From Sclerotiophoma versabilis (lineage: Eukaryota > Ascomycota > Dothideomycetes > Pleosporales > Didymellaceae), in NCBI GenBank assembly GCA_012274445.1, contig JAAROD010000069.1, positions 248,001-312,000 of the forward strand: a stretch of 64,000 nucleotides of DNA, in the 5' to 3' direction. The position numbers and the translations under genes were made by a program. Positions 21,052 through 31,853 of the stretch are shown here, piece by piece. The notes below the pieces were generated by a model. That model had not been told where the DNA came from. It saw only the letters and a list, made by a program, of their open reading frames with translations, and did no database searches. Within the stretch, counting starts at the first letter, position 1; each line of letters begins with the position of its first letter.

Positions 21052-21728
21052 CTATACTTGCTCACCTTTCTGCATCTCTTCTGCTAGCCACTCTGCCTCT
21101 TTCTGCATCTCTTCATCGCTCCTCGGCTTACGACTGTCGTTGTCGACTGCAGGGAATTTGCCCCTCTTCTCATCCTCGGTCAACTCAACCTGAGCCGCCT
21201 GCTCCTTCTCCTTCATTTGCTTCCCAAGATGTGCCTCCTCGCTCTCCATCATCTCATATATAGCATCGGTACCGCCCCTGTGCTCCAGGTCATCCTTCTT
21301 TCGAGGGATGATGTGGGCGTGCACGTGGGGCACGCTTTGCCCCGCGTCTACGCCATCCTGGACGGCAATGTTCAACGACGAAGCAGCAAAGACTCGCTCA
21401 ACCATGCGCGACACACGCTGCACGGTCAGGAAGAGATCCTGCACCTCAGCCGCTGAGAGGTCGTTGAATCGGGATACGGACCGGCGGGGTGAAACCAGCA
21501 CATGGCCTGGAAGTAGCGGTTTTAAGTTTACAATCGCAAATGACAGGCGCGTCAGGTGGAAGACCTGCAATTGTAAGCAGATACACCAACAACAAGCTAC
21601 GCCCACAACGCTGTGCACTCTTCACATCGAAGCTATGCAGTGCGCCGCCAATGAAACATCAAAATGGTACACACCTGGCTTGTCACCACGAAGGTGCCAA
21701 ACTTGACCACATCCTTCGTGATCGGCAT
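21052..21728 (-). CDS. HIT-family (Fhit/Hnt2-like) nucleotide hydrolase
   Basis: Two exons: 21728-21675 (18 codons, MPITKDVVKFGTFVVTSQ) and 21564-21052, joined across a 110-bp GT-AG intron, giving 188 aa. The junction recreates FVVTSQVFHLTRLSFAIVNL, the opening of Fhit-type proteins, followed by KPLLPGHVLVSP. The catalytic histidine triad is HVHAHIIPR, preceded by the expected QDGVDAGQSVPH (the Gln that contacts the phosphate). Fhit enzymes hydrolyse diadenosine polyphosphates such as Ap3A to AMP and ADP. The C-terminal 70 residues form a Lys/Glu-rich charged tail (for example KEKEQAAQVELTEDEKRG), common in fungal members. The short first exon would be missed without splicing. Call is secure to the family. 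Confidence 0.93.
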
Positions 21729-22833
21729 GCCTTCTGCTGCGAGAGTGTCGTCGCCGTCGCAGAGCACCCTTTGGGACTTCCAAACGCACAGCCAAGAGGT
21801 TGTGCTAGCGCTGTTTGTGAGGCGGATGCGGCGCGCAGCGGTTCCCGAAACAGAGTGGCCTTCCAAACTTCCCGTCCATGCAGGGACCACCATGACGACG
21901 CACCGGGCAGCTCTAGGCGACCGATCGGTGCTTTGGGGATGCGCAACCGTGTCACATGCCACGAAGGCGTGGTGGTTTTCGTGCAGTTCATTCGTTTGAT
22001 CTTCTGTTTACACGGGCGTCTTGCACGGTGCACTCTCCACGGATGATCGTCGGGACACTGACGGCCGTACGTCGTGGGGTTGCCAGCTCGCCCAAGGCCT
22101 GTGCAATCAGACGCAGCCACCGCCGTATAAAACGCCCTCCACCACACGGAGGGCACCGTGGGCATCTCAACACATCGCACTCGGCCGCCTTCTCTTTCCA
22201 AGCTGCTTCTGTGGATCTTGTTGTGGAACCTGATTTCGAAGTTTTGCCGATTTCTTGCTAGGCTCTGCTTAGCTCTGTTGCTTCTCCCACCAGGAACAGC
22301 CGAGGGGTATCAGAGCGAGGTGCGCGCCTTGGCTGTGGCATACCGTTTCACACAGCGACGGTGCCTCATACGTGTTGCGACTCCACTTGGCCTTTGAGCC
22401 TCATTGTAGCACACGCACTCGCACAGGCAACCGCAGAAAAGGTCTTGGCCGCCCACCTGGAACAGGAGATTGCGCCGTCCCCCACTGCCCCAGCGCTTGA
22501 CCTTCTGCTTGCAAGCGTAAGGCGTATCGAAGTTCTGTTTCAGTCCCAATCCGGACAGACATAAATCTGCTCGCATTCCCTCGCCAGACTGCATCTATAA
22601 GCACTTCCACGGCCTTCTGCAACCCAGCCGACCTCTCCCCGAACGCCTTCCACTCCAGCCACATATAAGTCCGCGGGTACGCCCAGCCGTGCTGTGCTTC
22701 CATACCCACGTTAATCTTACATACGGCGCCCATATAAATCTCCAGGCGTTGCGCCCCACTTCCCGCGACATCCATTCCCACAACGCGAACACGCACAACT
22801 TCCTCACGTTCGAAATCAACACACCCAGACGCC
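21729..22833. other. 1.1-kb divergent intergenic region
   Basis: Between the HIT gene (minus) and the STEEP1-like gene (plus), so it should hold both promoters. It is relatively GC-rich with many overlapping open frames on both strands, none with a domain or splice support. Confidence 0.5.
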
Positions 22834-23370
22834 ATGGATATTGTTCAGTCATCCCGCGCCTACTTTGCTATGCCGTCGCCCACGCCTGAGGAGAAGATCA
22901 CTCTCCAAGCCTCCAACACCGTCTACACCTACCACTGCCTGTGCAGCCACCTCCTTCTTGCGACGACCACCCCTCTGCCCGCCCTCCCCACACGGCAGAA
23001 CTCGCAAGACAAGGCACACATCATGCCTCTCCCACCAGCGAACAAGAGCAACTCGACATCGAACAGCCACTACGGCCTCCTTCTCTCCACGCGCCAAGAG
23101 CGCACCGCCGAGATTATGACCAGTGACGACGGCTTCGAGAAGCGGTACCTCCAGCGGTGCGGACGCTGCAACCTCGCTGTGGGATACCAGCTGGACTGGG
23201 CGCAGTTCGGGGGCGACCGCACGGGCCGCCGTGACGACGTTGTGTTCCTGATCCCCGGCGGCTTCATGACCACGTCCGAGATGATCAACTACAAGAAGAG
23301 CACAGGCGCTGCCGCGAACAGCAGTGGCGGTGTCGCAGGCATGTCTTCCGCGACGGCTGTGGCTGCGTAG
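22834..23370 (+). CDS. STEEP1-like (UPF0428/CXorf56-type) protein
   Basis: Single exon of 178 aa; an in-frame ATG at 22870 (MPSPTPEEKITLQ) is a possible alternative start. Diagnostic motifs are YHCLCSHLLLATT near the N-terminus and EKRYLQRCGRCNLAVGYQLDW in the middle, each giving a CxC or CxxC pair as in the STEEP1/UPF0428 family; together the four Cys may hold zinc. The end is a Ser/Gly/Ala-rich tail. In animals the family member promotes ER exit of STING; fungi lack STING, so the ancestral role is probably in ER trafficking or membrane lipid handling, which is inference. No signal peptide is visible. Family assignment is good on the Cys motifs. Confidence 0.82.
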   Translation: MDIVQSSRAYFAMPSPTPEEKITLQASNTVYTYHCLCSHLLLATTTPLPALPTRQNSQDKAHIMPLPPANKSNSTSNSHYGLLLSTRQERTAEIMTSDDGFEKRYLQRCGRCNLAVGYQLDWAQFGGDRTGRRDDVVFLIPGGFMTTSEMINYKKSTGAAANSSGGVAGMSSATAVAA

Positions 23371-24067
23371 GCTCCCCACGGAAGAAAGCCACTATCCGCG
23401 GACTTGTTCCCGCGGCTTCTTCACTGCCCTCCCCTCCCGCGGCAACATGTCATGGTCTCACAGGCTATACAGTCATCATGACTTTTTTTTCTATCTATAC
23501 ATCTACATGACGTTGGATTTGGGCTGGCGTTACGGCATCTTAGCAAGCAACTGCATGGCGGGTCTGCTTTCGTGTTTCATTGTTTTTTCTTATTCAATCA
23601 TCATACGCGATACCCCACTGGCGAACGCGCAAGGCTTCTCATGCTACGCAGAAGCCTACAACGATATAGACGTGGCCCATTGGACCAAAAACAAGTCTCG
23701 AATCAATATATTGGACAACGATCATCGCTTCCCTTATGGGCCACCCTGTGAATAAACGTGAACAATAACTATGAATTGTGCAGATGAACCGCACCAAGGC
23801 GTGCGCAGATTGTTCTTGTGGCCCTGCTGTTCTTCCTGCTCGCCCTCTTCCATTTTCGAGCGCGTCAGGGCTGGGCTGATAGATGTGCATGAATAGTGTG
23901 TCATTGCGGCCGCAGTAGCAGCCTGGCTACATAACTCCGCTCTCCCCCCTCAGGGGGTGAAGAAGACCAGCGCCCTCGAGTATCCCAACGCCAGTATCCG
24001 CATGCTGAAACCATAAACATGAATCTCCTCGTAAGAACATAACTCATCCGCCGCCGTAAACCATCGT
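23371..24067. other. Convergent 3' intergenic region
   Basis: Between convergent genes. Contains T-rich and A-rich stretches fitting two 3' UTRs; no gene seen. Confidence 0.55.
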
Positions 24068-24648
24068 CTAGTTCTCCGCAATCGTCTTGACAAACTCTGC
24101 CCTGTGTTAGCCTCTCTTCCACACCCGCCAGTGCGGATACGTGGTGGTGTGTGACTTACCCCTGTAGTCAACCTCGTCGTTGCTTGCGTCAATCGTGCTC
24201 TTGAACAACTCGTCGACCTCCTCCTCGCTCATCTTCTCGCCCAGGTTCGTCAGAATGTACTTGATCTGGCCCTTGCCGACAAAGCCGCTGCGGTCCTTGT
24301 CGAACACCTGGAAGCCGCGGATGTATTCCTCGATGTCGAAAGGCTCGCGGAACCCGCCGGGACGGTTCAGGATCTTGGAGAACGTGTCGAAGTCGACTGT
24401 AGAGCGTGCGTGGTCAGCCTGTGCGCTTGCCAAGGTCGGAGTGGAGGGTGTGCGTTGGGGGGGATGCAAGACGTACAGTCAGCGCCTACACCGCGCTCGA
24501 GATCTGTAATCTCGGCCAGCGTGGGGTTCTGTCCACATGCGCGCAGCAGGTCGCCCAGGGCGCCGCGGTCAACGCGCCCGTTGCCGCGCTTGTCGAAGAG
24601 CTGGAAGGCTTCGCGGTAGTTGGTGGAGGCCTGGTGGTCGTTATTCAT
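24068..24648 (-). CDS. Cdc4/Mlc1-type myosin essential light chain (EF-hand)
   Basis: Three exons: 24648-24477, 24396-24160 and 24096-24068, giving 145 aa. The last exon is only 29 bp and encodes EFVKTIAEN after a split Glu codon. The protein has the four-EF-hand layout of calmodulin superfamily light chains: YREAFQLFDKRGNGRVDRGA (EF1), then DFDTFSKILNRPGGFREPFD and GFQVFDKDRSGFVGKGQIKY (EF3), then YILTNLGEKMSEEEVDEL leading into the last lobe. The NRPGGFREP linker is distinctive for Cdc4/Mlc1 light chains, which bind IQ motifs of myosin II and V and are needed for the cytokinetic ring and septation. Calcium-loop positions are substituted (Gly, Ala and Gln where acidic residues belong), so calcium binding is probably lost, as in known members. 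Confidence 0.9.
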
Positions 24649-25848
24649 TGTGCTCGTCGTCAACTCTTTGTTGTGACTCTGTGTGGTATTTCGGGAAGCA
24701 GGAGAGCGGCGTGGGAAGCGTGCGTCGAGTGTTATGCTGCCGTGTAACAAAGTCGTGCTGCGCAACTAGCTGAGGCAGGCCGCCAGCGCAAAAGGGTCTG
24801 TTGTGCCTTGCTTTGTTGACCGGCAACGGCAGGCGCTCGCAGCCAACCACCAACCACGGAGCCGTGCTCGCTCCGCGCTCCCCTCAGTAAACACGTGCTG
24901 TGTCTTACTCACCATTGTGTATGTGTGTGATGTCTGGGTAGTATGTGCAACAGAAGGCTATCTCAAAAGGTCAAAAATCGGGTCTGTATGGGGAAGGCGG
25001 TGTTGGACGCAGTGTTGAAGGGGCTCAAACAGACGTGCGTGAGCGAGGACCAGGGAGCGCATCAAGCGCAACAGAGGTCCGCCAAGCCCGCGTTGCTAGG
25101 GAACGCATTGGTGGGGAAATACAGCGTGCGAGATCGCTGCGCCTGCCTCACTTTTGCACGGAAGGCATCTGCATGCTGGATGCACTACAGCCGAGGGCGC
25201 CCAGCGAGTGCGATGGAGCTGCCTGAGGTGTTGATGTCGCAAAGATCTCACACCTACCGTAACCTGCCACACCTCAAGCTGCGCGAGGTGACAACTTCGT
25301 AGCCAAACCCAAGCACCTACACCAACCTTGACAATGACAATGACAACAACCCACAGGGCGGGACCCGTTCAATCTCTACTGACATCGTTCTCGCTGGAAG
25401 GAAGGCGGCACATTTCATCCCCCCTTCTGCTTCCATGATTGTCTTCTTTATCTCGTCTCACTTTTCAGCTTTCCCTATCTCCTTGACTGCATCGACCGGT
25501 ACCAGAGCGATCGGCTGCGGCTCGTTGTTACTTATCATAGCAGGTGTATAGAGCGCGAATGAATGGCCTATTCTGAACGAACTAGTTGTAGGCCATCTGT
25601 TCACTCATTGTCTGCTCCTTGTTCACCTCCGTAATGAAAGCGCTGATATGGCAGCGTCATTGTTATCTGTGTCGCTCGCTAGTCTTTCACGGAGTTCTCG
25701 AGTAACGTCTTTGTTTACAGCCAAAGGTCTGCATTAGCATATATGAGCATTGTTCGAGCTTTCGAAAGACCTCGAAAACGGATTTCCCTACCACAGCTTG
25801 CTGCGCATTACAGAAACAAAACAATATTAGGAAGATTGAAAAAAAAAC
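24649..25848. other. 1.2-kb divergent intergenic region
   Basis: Holds the promoters of the light-chain gene (minus) and the protease-like gene (plus). Short AATGAC-type direct repeats near 25330 and pyrimidine-rich stretches around 25380-25480 are visible. Overlapping frames at 24943-25302 lack any support. Confidence 0.5.
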
Positions 25849-28716
25849 ATGGCAGATCCTGCTGCTGAGCACGCCACACATGCAATGGACGAGACGACTG
25901 AGCCGACGAATGCTACCATAGCTCGAGCAGGGCCTGCGCCACGTAACCCAGTTCACGAATGGCTACTCCGACTGTACCTTGAGTATGTATACCAAAGAGA
26001 CACACTTAGTATCACCGTCCAAGAATTTCTTTGCATGCTAGAAACGACTAGCACAAATCCAAGCAGAAGTTGGCTCTCGGAAGACCAAATTACTCTGCCT
26101 ATGGTCCTTCAACTACAGGGAAAGACCAACCGATCCGACATGGTCGTTGTTCCACCATCTGCAGCTTCCTTGCTCGCCTCCATAGGTTTGGGAATCGTCG
26201 AAAGTGAGAGTTTCACCTCACAAGCTCCTGGCCTCCTTGGTGCTATGACCAAAACGAACGTAAGATGGATTGTGATTCCTTGTAACGATGGGATGATCCA
26301 AGTAGTGGATGCTGTAGACAGGTACAACAAAGCTCAAAAGACAGCAGCCGAAAATGCACGCGAAAAGCGAGATGAGAGCGAAGCGCCTCAGCACGCTCGC
26401 GCAACTAGATCCGCTACGGCAGCACGTCAAGCTGAAGAGAAACAAACCAAGGAAAGAGATGTGCCTTCAACAGTGATTACAGCTACAAAAAAGAGCAGCC
26501 AGCCACACAACATACCACCAAATCCAGCCGGACATGCTACAGCTCATCTTGGTATGCATTGGGGAATGATCGTTATCGACAAAGAGATTGACGATGCCCG
26601 GTTCTTCGACGGCGATCTCAAGCGTGTGATCATACGCAAGAATGGCGCTGAAGAGACATTTATTCGGAGCAGATGGAACACCGCCACAGCTGCTGGCAAA
26701 GTTCTCTGCGGATACGATGTGATCATGCGCAGACAGAAGGGTCTGTTCAAGACAGGCACGCTCAGACATGTGCCTCATGACCATTGGGACAATAAGTACA
26801 AAGGAGACAAGGGTTCATCTTGCGCTCCGTGGGTCTTTGCGATGTTCCGTTACATCCTTCAGAATCCTACATTCTTGACTGACAAAGGAGGATTGAAGGG
26901 AACTTTCGCGCAAGGTCAAAAGCAACGGCACGTCAATGATCTGGGTTTTAACTCAGAGATCGTGCGTCACGATATGCAGTCTCTTATCGCCGAGCAAGCT
27001 AGGAAATCAGAAGCTACGATTGCTCTTCCACACAAGCTCAATACAATGATCTTGCAGAGCCTTAACGCAATCACGCCAGAAGAATTACTGCACCATCTTA
27101 ACAATCCTAATAGAAGATATCTTACACATAGGAGGGGTGCTATATTTCCTAGCGGAGGTGGAAGCAAGTCTGACAATAGCGACGATGAAGACGGTGACGA
27201 ATGGCCTTCTGACTATGAAGGCATCCCGTTTGCTGACTTCCAGAATCACATCCCCACCGATCCAGGTTTGACGAAAGAACAAAGGCTGCGACACGCTTAT
27301 GATATTTATGTGGCAACACAGCGATCATTGGAAGAAGGATTGAAGGAGCAGAATGTTAACAATCAAAACGCCACCAAAGGCACCAACGACAACAACGAGA
27401 CTGATCGCGTGGTCGGTTCTAAAAGCGACCCGCGTTATGCAGTACTCCCAGAATCTGCAGCGTTCCGGGCTGTTGCGAACCAGACCATCGATTTCACGTC
27501 AATGGATGAACAACATCTCGATGAGTGGTTTAAAAAAATTTCTACTCAAGGATTTCTGAACTCGAACACGAGTCGTTGGCATAGGAAGTTGAGTCTGCAA
27601 AAAGCCTTTGGAGGCATTGACGCCTCTACTATCAACAAGGAAGCTGCAGCTGAGTACAGAATCCACCTTCGCATGGATACAAACTGGGGCCAGATGCAGG
27701 TCATTGAAAGACTCAATGAACTGACAGAAAACATACCAGACTTGCGTGGGCAAGTACAACGGTATCCCGACTTCTATCTCCGAGATCGTGGTATCATGCC
27801 CACCAACGAGAACAACAAACACGACAAACACACCGGATCAAACAAACGAAAGCGTAGAGACACAGGGTCAGGCAAGAAAGGAGCCTCCAGAAAGACCTGC
27901 CCTGACGACACGACTCATAAGAATCAAAACTCGGCGGACTCGCAGGGTTCAGAATCGGAGGATTATACTCAAAGCTATCAAACTGCTAATAAGAGTGGTG
28001 GGAAGCTCTCACGTAACAAAGGCAGCACACCAAGGAACAAGGACCCGAATGATCGGAACGGCGACATCGACCATCAAAGCAGGCCGGCTACCGACAACAC
28101 TTCGGACGACAATGCCAGTAGCACTGCGCCTTGGGATAATCCGCATGAGATGCCTCTAGGTGTGCTAGACTTCCGCACCATGCCCGCAGACCAGCTTGAA
28201 CAGCACAAATCACCAGAGATGTTAGCAGACCACAGGCTCCGCAACAGGAACGTCAACATAATCTCCTGGAGAGCATTCTTATTCGCAACGGTATCTGGTA
28301 GGCACTTCAGCGAAGAGAGCGACGAGAATTGCCTCAAGATCTGGCTCAAGGATTCAATCGTATTCACTGAGCAAGAGCGGACGATAGACTGGGGGAAACT
28401 GAACATGATCAATACCATCCGCGAGAGAATGAATACTCACTACTATACGGCGCCGCCGACTGAGATTGCTGACAACATCGCCGACTTGTCGGATACTGAA
28501 CGCGACTCAGACGGCAAGAGGCAGAGCTCTTCTGAGTCTAATAGTGTGAGCCCTAACGACCGCAATGGCGCAGAAAGCAATAGCAACAGCAACAGCAACA
28601 GCAACAAGCGTCGCCGCAGCTTGGAAGAGAGCAATTCAAAAGACCACGAAAACGCTCGAAAGAAACCCAAGACGAGTGATGAAGTCTGCATCAAACGGCC
28701 ACAACGAACAGACTGA
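25849..28716 (+). CDS. Divergent Ulp1/C48-like cysteine protease domain protein (predicted)
   Basis: Long single exon, 955 aa as read, no family name I can assign with certainty. Residues 1-350 show the order of Ulp1-type (C48) proteases: WLSEDQI at W75 (family WLNDxxI), RWIVIPCND, then GMHWGMIVID with the candidate catalytic His237, FFDGDL with candidate Asp254, and KGSSCAPWVFAMF with candidate Cys325. Between the Trp and His motifs lies a charged low-complexity insert (about residues 160-220, rich in Lys, Glu and Ala). The second half has an unrecognised region (DEQHLDEWFKKISTQGF), a long polar stretch, then a C-terminal patch with ISWRAFLFATVSGRHF, and Ser-Asn repeats near the end. Such proteases remove SUMO or related modifiers, but the oxyanion Gln is not obvious. 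The C-terminus may be mis-read; a 76-bp intron (28676-28751) would give 1030 aa ending at 29017. Confidence 0.75.
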   Translation: MADPAAEHATHAMDETTEPTNATIARAGPAPRNPVHEWLLRLYLEYVYQRDTLSITVQEFLCMLETTSTNPSRSWLSEDQITLPMVLQLQGKTNRSDMVVVPPSAASLLASIGLGIVESESFTSQAPGLLGAMTKTNVRWIVIPCNDGMIQVVDAVDRYNKAQKTAAENAREKRDESEAPQHARATRSATAARQAEEKQTKERDVPSTVITATKKSSQPHNIPPNPAGHATAHLGMHWGMIVIDKEIDDARFFDGDLKRVIIRKNGAEETFIRSRWNTATAAGKVLCGYDVIMRRQKGLFKTGTLRHVPHDHWDNKYKGDKGSSCAPWVFAMFRYILQNPTFLTDKGGLKGTFAQGQKQRHVNDLGFNSEIVRHDMQSLIAEQARKSEATIALPHKLNTMILQSLNAITPEELLHHLNNPNRRYLTHRRGAIFPSGGGSKSDNSDDEDGDEWPSDYEGIPFADFQNHIPTDPGLTKEQRLRHAYDIYVATQRSLEEGLKEQNVNNQNATKGTNDNNETDRVVGSKSDPRYAVLPESAAFRAVANQTIDFTSMDEQHLDEWFKKISTQGFLNSNTSRWHRKLSLQKAFGGIDASTINKEAAAEYRIHLRMDTNWGQMQVIERLNELTENIPDLRGQVQRYPDFYLRDRGIMPTNENNKHDKHTGSNKRKRRDTGSGKKGASRKTCPDDTTHKNQNSADSQGSESEDYTQSYQTANKSGGKLSRNKGSTPRNKDPNDRNGDIDHQSRPATDNTSDDNASSTAPWDNPHEMPLGVLDFRTMPADQLEQHKSPEMLADHRLRNRNVNIISWRAFLFATVSGRHFSEESDENCLKIWLKDSIVFTEQERTIDWGKLNMINTIRERMNTHYYTAPPTEIADNIADLSDTERDSDGKRQSSSESNSVSPNDRNGAESNSNSNSNSNKRRRSLEESNSKDHENARKKPKTSDEVCIKRPQRTD
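28574..28606 (+). repeat. AGCAAC hexanucleotide microsatellite (coding)
   Basis: About five tandem AGCAAC-type units encode alternating Ser-Asn. The six-base unit keeps the reading frame, so length change would alter the protein without frameshift. Confidence 0.85.
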
Positions 28717-28803
28717 AGAGGCAAACATCCTATTCCCCGCACCTTTTGCAGATCCGCATGGACGCACATCAAGCAACAAACCCGCTGCAGACACATCGTC
28801 CTC

Positions 28804-28829
28804 AAGCCAAGCCAAGCCAAGCCAAGCCA
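28804..28829 (+). repeat. AGCCA pentanucleotide tandem repeat
   Basis: About five copies of a five-base unit. A five-base unit would shift the reading frame on gain or loss of one copy if this stretch is coding in the alternative gene model. Confidence 0.85.
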
Positions 28830-28953
28830 CACTCGTGGACTGGACCGAGAAGCGCATTGCGCCGCTGACAAGGGAGATCGTGGATCCATTCAGACTGACG
28901 CCGAGAGCGACGAGGGATGAAGATACCAGAGAGCTGAGGACGGGGTATGCGCT

Positions 28954-28975
28954 GGGGGGGGGGGGGGGGGGGGGG
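28954..28975 (+). repeat. Poly-G tract (about G22)
   Basis: Uninterrupted G run. In the alternative gene model it would encode a Gly run near the C-terminus; its exact length decides the frame after it. Confidence 0.9.
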
Positions 28976-29017
28976 AACGCCGAAGCTGGATCCGAAGAAG
29001 CGCGAGATAAGATATGA

Positions 29018-29033
29018 GGGGGGGGGGGGGGGG
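29018..29033 (+). repeat. Poly-G tract (about G16)
   Basis: Second G run 42 bases after the first, starting right after the TGA that closes the alternative frame. With the first tract it forms a strong plus-strand G-quadruplex candidate pair. Confidence 0.9.
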
Positions 29034-29604
29034 TGCCATGCGGTCATGTTCAAGAGCGAGAAGATGCTAGGGAACATACGAGGAAGCTTTTAGTTAGCAA
29101 GGAAGAAGGAATGCACGATATGTTATGCTACGTTACCTGGTAAGCGGAAGTTGTGGGGTGGGTGTTTGGTTTTGATAAGGCTTGTTTGGTCATATGCTCG
29201 ATAGAGTTCTGGGTACTGTTGCTTGTACTCACTCGGTGGTTTGCAATGTATTTGGTTTCATCCTTGTTTTTTGTCTTTGAAGTGTCGCCTCATAATTGCA
29301 TGCATGTATGTCATGATCCTTACGTTGGGATGTCTCGAAGCCGCGTAAAACCCAGGTACACCCTCGCTCTCACAACAGTCACACGGAGACGCCATGTCAG
29401 TCTGCAAGGTCTTCACATCTCCTCAACTATGTCAGGGCTGCAGCAACGTATGTAGATGTTGGGGTCATACGTGACTGCGTAAGTTCTTTTCGCGGTAATA
29501 GTATATTAGAACGGTCCTTGTGGAAAGGCTACGTTCGGCCGTCTTTGTAACAAGAAAGATATGTTCAACAGCTCCCTTAACCCGACGATGACGCAAAGAA
29601 AGTT

Positions 29605-31029
29605 TCAGAATAGGATCATCTGTACGAAGAGCCCTAAGATCGCAACACCAGATGTGAGGCTTCTCCGCTTGATTGCTGCACCTTTGCCTTCAGCAATGAT
29701 TGGTGCAGGTTCTTTATCAGCACGTGCAACTGCCGCCTTGAAATGACTGCCCGGCTTTGCATGAGAGCCATGTCCGTGATGCGCGTGTCCGTATCCAGTA
29801 GGCATTGCATAAGTATTGCTGGTATGGTATGGGGGCGTGTTGTGCTGTGGTGGTCCATATGGTGTGTACCCATCATACTCATCGTATGATGTCGGTGACG
29901 TGTAGCTATTGGACGCAGTAGTTGTATTAGCAACGTTGGAGCTACCGTATGGAGGTGGAGGGCCGTATGATGGAGTCTGATGCGGGCCGTACGACTCAGC
30001 AGAGCAGGGGGGTGGTGGAGGCAGACATTCACTGCTTGTCGGAGGATTGAAGCAAGTACCATCACCGTTCGGTATGGAGCTCTCGCATTTGCAGCTCGAA
30101 GAGCATCCATCACCGTCAACGGTGTTCCCGTCATCACACTCTTCGCCATAAAGCTCGTCCCAATGACCATCGCCACACGCCGCTGGCGTAGCGCCGTGTG
30201 AGATGATATAGGGTAGACCAACAGATCCATCACCAAATGTCTGTGAGCCCTCACCGAGAACACCATCCGCAATGGCGAGGGCTTGGAAGCCTCTGAGGCC
30301 GGTGGTTGGGAAGGAAGAGAACGCTTCGTGGACGCTGCAACCCCAATTCGATAAGGCAGTGTCATTGAGGGAGTCTAGAGCAGGGCTGGAGGCGACGAGA
30401 TGCGCTTTGTTGTAGCAGTCAAGGTTACCGCGCACAGTGAAGTTGCCGAAATAGCTGAGCTGCGATAGATTGGTATTTAGTACGGTGTGGTGGGCATCTC
30501 AACTCACAGATTCGACAGTGGCATTGTCTACTGCGTCGTAGCAGCGCGAAAGGGCGAGATATAGGCCAGTTGTTCCTTGTGATTGATTACCGGTGGCGGC
30601 GAATCGAATACCATTGCTGATGAGTATTTCTGCTCCGCCAGTGCCGAAGTGGTTGACTGGATCACCGCCTGCGCTGGTCAGTCTCGATTTGGAATCATGC
30701 TCAGCCCAAAGAAAGGCCGCCATACCAATTACGATGATGCTGCCAGTGATAGCAGGACCCCAGACCTGCTTTGAGTCTTGGAGAAAATTGAGACTGCTGA
30801 TGTAGTCGGTGTTGAGGTCAGGCACAACGACAGCGTCATAACGCGCAAAGTCGAGAGTCGTCATGTTAGCCCATTCTTCTTCTGCAACGATGGTGGTGTT
30901 GTAACCAAGCTCGATCGCTTCTTGATCTTCCTTGCTACCGGCCGAGCCAAAGATGAGGACATTGGGCGCATTCTGAGAGGAGGCGGCGGCCGCGAAACTG
31001 GCCACGAGACTGAGAGTAGAAAGTTTCAT
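29605..31029 (-). CDS. Secreted GPI-type protein with DUF4215 Cys-rich repeat
   Basis: Two exons: 31029-30508 and 30459-29605, giving 458 aa. The ATG at 31029 begins a signal peptide (MKLSTLSLVASFAAAASSQ). Residues of about 20-240 form an extracellular domain with N-glycosylation sequons and a hydrophobic stretch (AITGSIIVIGMAAFLW). Then comes one DUF4215/Myxococcus-type Cys-rich repeat: CGDGHWDELYGEECDDGN followed by DGDGCSSSCKCE. After it lies a Pro/Tyr/His-rich low-complexity region (PSYGPPPPYG, GYGHAHHGHG). The C-terminus ends with a hydrophobic tail (SGVAILGLFVQMILF), suggesting a GPI anchor. The repeat is a known metal-binding-like extracellular module of unknown function. Surface location is well supported; function is unknown. 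Confidence 0.85.
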
Positions 31030-31853
31030 GTTGACAAACGACAAAAGCAAACTGAATACATGTACTTGGAGATATCGAAAGGGGTTGATGTCGTCGTACT
31101 TTATAGCTGAAGTCTGCTTGTTGTCGTGCTAATTTACTCTGTGTTGGATAGAGCGAGTATGTTCGACGTGCTCCATCGAGGTAAGGAGGCACTGAAGCCA
31201 TCTGGTGCGTCTGTAAGTTATTGGATTCTCCTAGAATGGGCTGTGGCTTTCTATGATGAGAGCATAAAGATAGGTGGAGATTGTAAACGTTCCATGAAAG
31301 TATGTCTTGTACTTGAATGTCAGGTGAGTAGGAGGTACAATTCGCCTAAATGTTCGCTGTGCAGCCATGCACAAGAGTCCTGCGGCGTGTTTGTCATGAT
31401 AGGGACTTTTCGACATGTGCCTTTCGTTCAAGATGTGAGCGGTGGCGTGTCCTGATTAGAACGTCTCAATGGTGCCTGGCTAGGTGGTGCAACGGTTGGC
31501 TTATTCTGCGTCCAAGTCCCCTCACGGTGGTTCCAATCAGCCAGTAAGCTACGAAGACACCGAGTCACTGATCGAGGACTCATGTTCTACCCTCAGACGG
31601 GGTTGTTCGAGGATAGGACGTCTCTGGCTGTATCACAGCGTTGGCGATGAGGCAGGCGCAAGTGGGAACAACGCAGCTGGCGGCGTCGAGGCACGTCCGC
31701 GGCTTGGCAGGCGCGACTTCCCAAAAGTTGGGTCGCGAAGTTGGGAGCTTCACACATCACGCAAGCTCGCAGCGCGCGCAAGACGGCCCCACGCTGCATT
31801 GACCGCCGACTCGAGCCTTCGTCCCTCTCTGCATGGACACGGCGCCGCACACC
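31030..31853. other. Divergent intergenic region upstream of CDC73
   Basis: Holds promoters for the DUF4215 gene (minus) and CDC73 (plus). Open frames near 31484-31978 lack support apart from overlap with the CDC73 start. Confidence 0.5.

Larger units (their letters stand above)
28717..29604. other. 3' region of the protease-like gene with poly-G tracts
   Basis: No independent gene is assigned. The first 300 bp may be a second exon of the protease-like gene (28752-29017). The rest is T- and G-rich 3' sequence shared with the convergent DUF4215 gene. Confidence 0.5.
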
